Assembly (NCBI GenBank): GCA_029960905.1
Contig: JASBVU010000023.1
Coordinates: 1-11,607 of the forward strand
Reading direction: 5' to 3'
Source of the DNA: Thermoanaerobacterium sp.
GTDB taxonomy: Bacteria; Bacillota; Thermoanaerobacteria; Thermoanaerobacterales; Thermoanaerobacteraceae
Length of the DNA stretch: 11,607 nt
Of the stretch, positions 7,137-11,607 are shown in pieces; position 1 is the stretch's first letter; each line of letters starts with the position of its first letter. The notes below the pieces were generated by a model. That model saw only the letters and a program-made list of their open reading frames with translations, was not told the origin of the DNA and made no database searches. The position numbers and the translations under genes are program-made.

Positions 7137-7269
7137 TGAGCTTGAAAAGAGCAAACTTATCGAAAGATAAGGACGCAAAGCCACGGGTCTAAAGCAGATT
7201 CTGCTAAGATGGCCGGGTTGCCAGCTTACTAATTGAAATAGGGCAACCATGTGGTTATCCTATTTTTTT
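7137..7269 (+). promoter_or_regulatory. GEMM-I (cyclic di-GMP-I class) riboswitch with terminator expression platform
   Basis: The aptamer (about 7137-7228) shows the core of the class. A P1 stem pairs 7137-7142 with 7223-7228. GAGCAAAC (7149-7156) is followed by the P2 hairpin CTTATC-GAAA-GATAAG carrying the conserved GAAA tetraloop. Next come GGACGCAAAGCC (7171-7182), the CGGGTCTAAAG receptor side, the AGCAG/CTGCT P3 tip, and GGCCGGGTTGCC (7211-7222). A terminator at 7236-7269 completes it. The segment GGTTGCC (7216-7222) is perfectly complementary to GGCAACC (7242-7248) in the terminator's 5' arm. Ligand binding should hold the first segment and let the terminator form, so the element is predicted to be an OFF switch for the GGDEF/HD-GYP and chemotaxis genes. 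The base aligned with position 20 of the Vibrio Vc2 aptamer is A (7150), the state linked to 3',3'-cGAMP recognition. Confidence 0.93.
7236..7269 (+). terminator. Riboswitch-controlled intrinsic terminator
   Basis: AAATAGG (7236-7242) pairs with CCTATTT (7259-7265). An inner AACC/GGTT stem (7245-7248 with 7253-7256) closes an ATGT loop, with a small internal mismatch between the stems. The T run covers 7263-7269. Its 5' arm overlaps the antiterminator partner at 7242-7248. Confidence 0.88.
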
Positions 7270-7384
7270 ATTTGCGAATTAATGGAATTAAAGTAGAAAG
7301 GATGATGCATCAAAATTTAATATGAATATCATTGTGAAGTTTAATGAAATTAAATATTATTTGAGATGGAGTTGAAAGCATGAC

Positions 7385-8410
7385 ATGGATTCAAAAAATA
7401 CGGAAATGGATATTTATGATCCATTAACGGGCCTTTACAACAGAAAATATGTTGAAGAAAGGCTAAATGAATTAGATACTTCTAAAAAGACTTCGATGGC
7501 GGTGGTTATGCTAGATATTAATGGCATTAAATTGATTAATGATACATTTGGGTATAGAGAGGGTGACAAACTTTTAAGAAGTGTTGCAAATGAGTTAAAA
7601 CATGGTTTGAGAAATAATGATATTATTGCAAGATGGGGAGAAGATGAATTTTTAATTCTCATGCCTGATAACGACATGGAAAATGCAGCAAAAAAAATTG
7701 AAACAATTGTTTCAACTAAAATAAAATTAAGCGAAAAAAATGAACAATTGAGTGTAGCTGTTGGAATATCTTCAAAGTGTAGATCTAAAAATTCAATTAT
7801 TCAAGCAATAAAAGATGCAGAAGAGGAAATGAATAGACAAAAGTTTATAATGAACAAGAGTCATCGCAGTGCTGCTGTCAATGTAATTCTTGCCACACTA
7901 CATTTTAAAAGTTGGGAAACGGAGGAACATGCTAAGAGGCTAAGAGACTATTGTTTTATTATTGGAAAGGAAATGAACCTTTCAATGAAAGAACTTAATG
8001 AATTAGCTCTTTTGGCAATATTACACGATATAGGCAAAATAGGTATAAGCGAAAGTGTTTTAAAAAAGCGTGAACCGTTGACAGATAGTGATTGGACCGA
8101 AATAAAGAAACATCCAGAAATAGGATATGAAATTATTTCAAATATACCCGAGCTAAAAACAATAGCAAAATACATATTGCACCATCATGAAAGATGGGAT
8201 GGAAATGGATATCCTCATAGATTGAAAGGAGAAAAAATCCCATTGTTTTGCCGTATTTTGTCAGTTGCAGATGCCTTTGATGCTATGACAAATGATCGCA
8301 TATATAGAAAAGCGCTAAAAATTGATCAAGCAATTTTAGAAATAAAAAAGAATGCAGGAACTCAATTTGATCCATACATAGCAGAACTTTTTAGCAAAAT
8401 TTACAAATAG
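7385..8410 (+). CDS. GGDEF plus HD-GYP bifunctional cyclic-dinucleotide signalling protein
   Basis: A 341-residue soluble protein with two enzyme domains and no sensor domain or membrane segment. Residues 10-155 are GGDEF: DPLTGLYNRKY start, metal residue Asp44, INDT with Asn52, Asp61 of the GD pair, and active-site GEDEF at 85-89. RNND at 76-79 matches the inhibitory RxxD I-site. This predicts a diguanylate cyclase with product inhibition. Residues 165-341 are HD-GYP: His182, HD at 214-215, His243, HHExxDGxGYP at 267-277 and Asp296, predicting a c-di-GMP phosphodiesterase. Both active sites look intact, so the net direction is unknown. It is the first gene behind the riboswitch. Start ATG 7385 is the only sensible in-frame start, as an in-frame TGA lies at 7373; its GGAG (7368-7371) is 13 nt away and better spaced for an out-of-frame ATG at 7380. 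Confidence 0.9.
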   Translation: MDSKNTEMDIYDPLTGLYNRKYVEERLNELDTSKKTSMAVVMLDINGIKLINDTFGYREGDKLLRSVANELKHGLRNNDIIARWGEDEFLILMPDNDMENAAKKIETIVSTKIKLSEKNEQLSVAVGISSKCRSKNSIIQAIKDAEEEMNRQKFIMNKSHRSAAVNVILATLHFKSWETEEHAKRLRDYCFIIGKEMNLSMKELNELALLAILHDIGKIGISESVLKKREPLTDSDWTEIKKHPEIGYEIISNIPELKTIAKYILHHHERWDGNGYPHRLKGEKIPLFCRILSVADAFDAMTNDRIYRKALKIDQAILEIKKNAGTQFDPYIAELFSKIYK

Positions 8411-8465
8411 AGATATTAAAAGTTTAGTATGATTTGCTTTCTGAACCTTGCTTAAATATTTTGTT

Positions 8466-8471
8466 GGAGGG
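8466..8471 (+). promoter_or_regulatory. Ribosome binding site fixing the TTG start of cheW
   Basis: GGAGGG lies 8 nt before TTG 8480. An ATG at 8484 is in another frame, so TTG is the supported start. Confidence 0.7.
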
Positions 8472-8479
8472 AATTTGGT

Positions 8480-8914
8480 TTGAATGAATTATTAGATTAT
8501 CAATATGTTGTATGTGAATTGTGCGGAGAAAAATATGCAATAAAGATAAATGAAGTGTATGAAATTATCAGATTTAAAAAAATCACTTATTTGCATAATA
8601 GCAAATCATATTTAGAAGGTATTATAAATTTGCGTGGAAAAATTGTACCAGTCATTAATGTACATCGAATATTGGGACTTGAAGATTATTCTGATACTAA
8701 ATCAACACGTATCGTAATATTAAGATTTAATGACGAACTAGTTGGTACAATCGTTGATAGAGTAATTCAGGTTACAAAGTTTTCCGATATTCAACCGACT
8801 CCTGAAACAGTAGACGAAATAAATGGAAATTATTTTGAAGGGCTAGGTATTACACAAGATGGCGAAGTTATAGCAATAATGAAAATTGATAAATTGCTAA
8901 ATGCGGAATATTGA
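8480..8914 (+). CDS. cheW: Chemotaxis coupling protein CheW
   Basis: A 144-residue single-domain CheW that links chemoreceptor tips to the CheA kinase in the cytoplasmic array. It shows the family pattern: a beta-rich N-terminal segment with GEKYAIKINEVYEII, the hallmark GIINLRGKIVPVINVHRILG-type segment around residues 46-65, a TRIVIL strand, VGTIVDRV and a C-terminal IAIMKIDKLL. Length is normal for CheW. It lies 69 nt after the GGDEF/HD-GYP gene with no terminator between, and 19 nt before the preferred cheA start, so these genes look co-transcribed under the riboswitch. Confidence 0.92.
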   Translation: MNELLDYQYVVCELCGEKYAIKINEVYEIIRFKKITYLHNSKSYLEGIINLRGKIVPVINVHRILGLEDYSDTKSTRIVILRFNDELVGTIVDRVIQVTKFSDIQPTPETVDEINGNYFEGLGITQDGEVIAIMKIDKLLNAEY

Positions 8915-8918
8915 CAGG

Positions 8919-8926
8919 CAGGGGGT
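8919..8926 (+). promoter_or_regulatory. Ribosome binding site favouring the TTG start of cheA
   Basis: A G-rich site (GGGGG at 8921-8925) ends 8 nt before an in-frame TTG at 8934. The upstream ATG at 8901 overlaps cheW and has no ribosome site before it. Confidence 0.55.
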
Positions 8927-8933
8927 GTATAAA

Positions 8934-10976
8934 TTGTATGATACTCCGGAATTTATCAGAGCTTTTCTTGACGAAGTTGATGAGCAACTGGAACTTTTTG
9001 AAGAGAATATTCTTAAGTTAGAGCAAAATGCAAATGACGATGAAATAATAAAAACATTATTTAGGGTAGCACATACACTAAAAGGATCGTCTGCGGCAGT
9101 TGGATTTGAAAAAATGAAAATTTTGACCCACGAAATGGAAGATGTATTAGATAAGATACGAAGTGGTAAAATCAAAGTAATAAAACCAGTGATAGATGTT
9201 CTTTTTAGATGTTTAGATGAGTTGAAAACTCTTAAAGAGGAATTTTCTTCAAATGGGAATGACATAAAAACTGACATAACCTTAACATTATCGGAGCTGC
9301 ACAAATACATGTCAGGCGATCAATTATTGAAAGAAACTATAAATGCAGAAATAAATAAAGAATTTAAACTCGATTTAGAACAACAAATTCAAGCACAACA
9401 AGCTGCAGCATCTGGTTTAAATGTGTTTGTATGTGAAGTGAAATTAAAAAAAGATTGCGTTATGAAAACTGTACGTGCTTTTTTGATTTTAAATTTTTTA
9501 AACCAATTGGGCACCGTTATTAAAAGTGAACCTGATATAACAGACATGAATGATAATATTGATGTAGAAAGTATTTCGTATTTGTTAATTACTGAATTTG
9601 ATAAAGAAGAATTAAAAGTTAAAGTCTTAGATAGAATGTTGGAGATTGAAAGCTTTAATGCAGATTCGTTTGATTTAAGTTTAATACATCGCCAACCAGA
9701 TAATGGCTGTAACGTGACAAAATCTAATGGTTATGAAGGACAAAACACAAATGAGACAAAGAATAAGGCAAATCAAACAGTTAGAGTGGATATAGGCAGA
9801 TTAGAAAAAATGATGGAGATGGTTGGCGAACTTGTAATTGAAAAATCAAGAATTACTCAAATTGTTAGTTTTTTGCATGAGCGGTATAATTCAGATAATT
9901 CTTTTGAGGATTTAGAGGAAATTTCGAATCAGATATCAAGGATAACAAATGAGCTTCAAGAATTAGTATTAAAAGTTCGTATGTTGCCGATTAAACAATT
10001 ATTTAGCAGAATACCACGTCTAGTAAGAGATTTAGCAAATTCTCTTCATAAAGAAATTGAGTTAGTTATAGAAGGTGAAGATACAGAATTAGATAAAACT
10101 ATAATTGAAGATTTAGCAGATCCATTAGTACATTTAATCAGAAATGCTGCTGATCACGGAATAGAAACACCTGATGAGCGCTTAAAAGCAGGTAAAAATC
10201 CTAAGGGCACTATAAGAGTTAATGCGTATCATCAAGAAAATCAGTTTATTTTAATAGTTCAAGATGATGGACGTGGAATTAATTTGAATAAGGTTAAAGA
10301 AGTTGCATTAGAAAAGGGAATAATTTCACGTCAGGATTCAGACTTATTAAATGATAAAGAAATTTTAGAGCTAATTTTCAAACCTGGATTTTCTACTTCT
10401 CAAAGTATCAGTGACATTTCTGGGCGTGGAGTAGGGATGGATATTGTTCGTAATAATATTAATAAACTTAATGGAGTTATAGAAGTTGAAACAAAAGAGT
10501 GGGAAGGCACAAAGTTTATAATAAAACTTCCATTGACGTTGGCTATCTTAAATGGACTTTTAATACGAATAAATAATGAAATATATGCTATTCCAGTGAG
10601 TAATGTAATAGAGATTGTACGGTTAAATGAAAAAGAAATAAAAAAAGTTAAAAAGCAGGATGTTGTAATTATTAGAGAAAGAACAATTTCACTAATTTGG
10701 CTGCATGATTATTTTAAAGTACCTAGGAAGAGAAGAAATAAAAATATTATCATCGTAATTTTAGGCATTGCCGAAAAAAGATTTGGACTGGTTGTTGATG
10801 AACTTATTGGCAATCAAGAAATTGTAGTTAAAAATTTTAGCTCATACATAGGAAAACTTGATATTTTTTCTGGAGCAACTATTTTGGGTGATGGAAATGT
10901 AGCATGTATTTTAGATGTTGCTGGAATTGTAAAAACAACTGCGTCCAAAAAAATCTGTGACAAAAAATTTGTATAA
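8934..10976 (+). CDS. cheA: Chemotaxis histidine kinase CheA
   Basis: A 680-residue CheA (691 if ATG 8901 is used), near the usual length. P1 (Hpt) carries phospho-acceptor His47 in AHTLKGSS. P2, about 163-250, has the CheY-binding-type pattern DCVMKTVRAFLILNFL and LGTVIKSEPDI. P3 dimerisation starts near 283 (VDIGRLEKMMEMVGELVI). P4 ATPase has the N box HLIRNAADHG (400-409), G1 DDGRG (444-448) and G2 GRGVGMD (497-503). P5, from about 532, is the CheW-like regulatory domain (LPLTLAILNGLLI). All expected catalytic residues are seen. It phosphorylates CheY-type regulators in response to receptors. No cheY, cheB, cheR, cheC or cheD is in the window, so its response regulator lies elsewhere or further downstream. 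TTG 8934 is preferred from its G-rich ribosome site. Confidence 0.93.
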   Translation: MYDTPEFIRAFLDEVDEQLELFEENILKLEQNANDDEIIKTLFRVAHTLKGSSAAVGFEKMKILTHEMEDVLDKIRSGKIKVIKPVIDVLFRCLDELKTLKEEFSSNGNDIKTDITLTLSELHKYMSGDQLLKETINAEINKEFKLDLEQQIQAQQAAASGLNVFVCEVKLKKDCVMKTVRAFLILNFLNQLGTVIKSEPDITDMNDNIDVESISYLLITEFDKEELKVKVLDRMLEIESFNADSFDLSLIHRQPDNGCNVTKSNGYEGQNTNETKNKANQTVRVDIGRLEKMMEMVGELVIEKSRITQIVSFLHERYNSDNSFEDLEEISNQISRITNELQELVLKVRMLPIKQLFSRIPRLVRDLANSLHKEIELVIEGEDTELDKTIIEDLADPLVHLIRNAADHGIETPDERLKAGKNPKGTIRVNAYHQENQFILIVQDDGRGINLNKVKEVALEKGIISRQDSDLLNDKEILELIFKPGFSTSQSISDISGRGVGMDIVRNNINKLNGVIEVETKEWEGTKFIIKLPLTLAILNGLLIRINNEIYAIPVSNVIEIVRLNEKEIKKVKKQDVVIIRERTISLIWLHDYFKVPRKRRNKNIIIVILGIAEKRFGLVVDELIGNQEIVVKNFSSYIGKLDIFSGATILGDGNVACILDVAGIVKTTASKKICDKKFV

Positions 10977-11008
10977 AATATTAAATAAAAATTTGAGGAG
11001 GTACAACA

Positions 11009-11607
11009 ATGAGTCTTAAGGAAAATGTTGCAAAAAAATTGATAAAAGGTACGACATATCATGAAAATTTAAAGAGAGCGGTTTATGCTGCAGATAACAT
11101 TGACAGCAAATTAGGAAAATTTGTAGATATAACCAGTAGGATACTTAGTGGACTAAAAGAACAGTCAACAACAATAGAATCAACCAAAATAGGTACTGAA
11201 GAGTTAGCTGGATTGATTAATGATGTAGAAGAAAGTATAGGGCAATTAGTTAAGTTTGTCGATAAGGCTAATAATTCTTTAGAAAAGTTATACAATCTTA
11301 CTAATCAAGTAGCAGGAAACAGCGAAAGCACAGCAAGTTCAGTAGAGCAGATATCAGCATCGATAGAGCAGATAAGCAAATCGATAAAAGGAGTAGCAGG
11401 TAATGCAGAAAGCTTATCAGCATCAGCAGAAGAAACATCGGCGGCGATAGAGGAAATGGTAGCATCAATCAATCAAGTAGCGGGAAACAGTGAAAGCACA
11501 GCAAGTTCAGTAGAGCAGATATCAGCATCGATAGAGCAGATAAGCAAATCGATAAAAGGAGTAGCAGGTAATGCAGAAAGCTTATCAGCATCAGCAGAAG
11601 AAACATC
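11009..11607 (+). CDS. Methyl-accepting chemotaxis protein, cytoplasmic type, 5' part only
   Basis: The frame runs from ATG 11009 (GAGGAGG at 10995-11001) through the window end without a stop; 199 residues are visible. Residues 1-98 hold no transmembrane segment, no signal peptide and no recognisable sensor domain. From residue 99 the sequence is long Ser/Ala/Glu/Gln-rich coiled coil built of 28-residue units, each beginning VAGN(S/A)ES, typical of receptor helices with EETSAAIEEM-type methylation-like patches. The conserved receptor hairpin tip that binds CheW/CheA is beyond the window. It is 32 nt after cheA with no terminator, so it is likely the dedicated receptor of this CheW-CheA pair. 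Soluble location is inferred from the absence of membrane segments so far. Confidence 0.85.
   Translation, partial: MSLKENVAKKLIKGTTYHENLKRAVYAADNIDSKLGKFVDITSRILSGLKEQSTTIESTKIGTEELAGLINDVEESIGQLVKFVDKANNSLEKLYNLTNQVAGNSESTASSVEQISASIEQISKSIKGVAGNAESLSASAEETSAAIEEMVASINQVAGNSESTASSVEQISASIEQISKSIKGVAGNAESLSASAEET
11303..11607 (+). repeat. 168-bp near-perfect tandem repeat inside the chemoreceptor gene
   Basis: The unit 11303-11470 (56 codons) is repeated from 11471 to the window end (137 bases seen) with only two differences, both silent: GCA to GCG at 11314/11482, and AGC to AGT at 11323/11491. Each unit is two diverged 28-residue sub-repeats, four heptads each, so whole units keep coiled-coil register. 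The third copy, if any, lies beyond the window. Confidence 0.9.

Noticed and set aside
7385..7870. GGDEF domain as a dedicated cGAMP synthase (Hypr type), to match the A20 aptamer
   Set aside because: The selectivity position still has Asp (Asp61 in the GYREGD segment), whereas Hypr enzymes carry Ser there. It looks like an ordinary diguanylate cyclase.
8901..8933. ATG 8901 as the cheA start
   Set aside because: It overlaps cheW and lacks a ribosome site. TTG 8934 has a G-rich site 8 nt upstream and starts directly at the Hpt domain. Not fully excluded.
11303..11607. CRISPR or non-coding satellite repeat
   Set aside because: The repeat is in frame, its two differences are silent, and it encodes receptor coiled coil; there are no spacers.

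Overview
The window looks like the chromosome of a low-GC, anaerobic Gram-positive bacterium of the thermophilic sugar-fermenting Clostridia. A Thermoanaerobacterium or Thermoanaerobacter relative is my best guess, from the XylFGH-type transporter, A/T-rich codons, strong AGGAGG ribosome binding sites and a lipoprotein-type sugar-binding protein. This is recognition of style, not a database match.

Positions 1-4718 hold a D-xylose-type ABC transport locus. It starts with the 3' part of one sugar-binding protein gene with its own terminator. A second complete binding protein (xylF), the double ATPase xylG and the permease xylH follow, then a terminator. xylG as given carries a one-base deletion that splits it into two overlapping frames. 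A stem-loop lies between xylF and xylG. Positions 4741-6016 are a stand-alone unit: a promoter, a class I PLP aminotransferase with a GTG start, and a strong terminator.

Positions 6206-7096 are the most unusual part. A perfect 26-bp inverted repeat (6206-6231 and 7071-7096) encloses about 840 bp that encode a small, catalytically complete tyrosine recombinase on the minus strand. Each repeat is itself a pair of inverted 7-bp arms around a 10-bp asymmetric centre, as expected of a recombinase crossover site. The layout is that of a self-inverting DNA switch.

About 40 bp beyond the right repeat lies a GEMM-I (cyclic di-GMP-I class) riboswitch (7137-7269) with an intrinsic terminator and a visible alternative pairing. 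It precedes a signalling operon: a GGDEF plus HD-GYP protein, CheW, CheA and the start of a cytoplasmic chemoreceptor (7385 to window end). The riboswitch makes the operon responsive to a cyclic dinucleotide, and the first gene encodes domains that make and break one, so a feedback loop is likely. The base aligned with specificity position 20 of the aptamer is A rather than the usual G. The receptor gene contains an almost perfect 168-bp tandem repeat.

The working model, which is inference, is that a c-di-GMP-responsive chemotaxis module sits beside a recombinase-driven invertible segment. Its expression could then be layered: a possible phase switch, a riboswitch, and enzymatic feedback.
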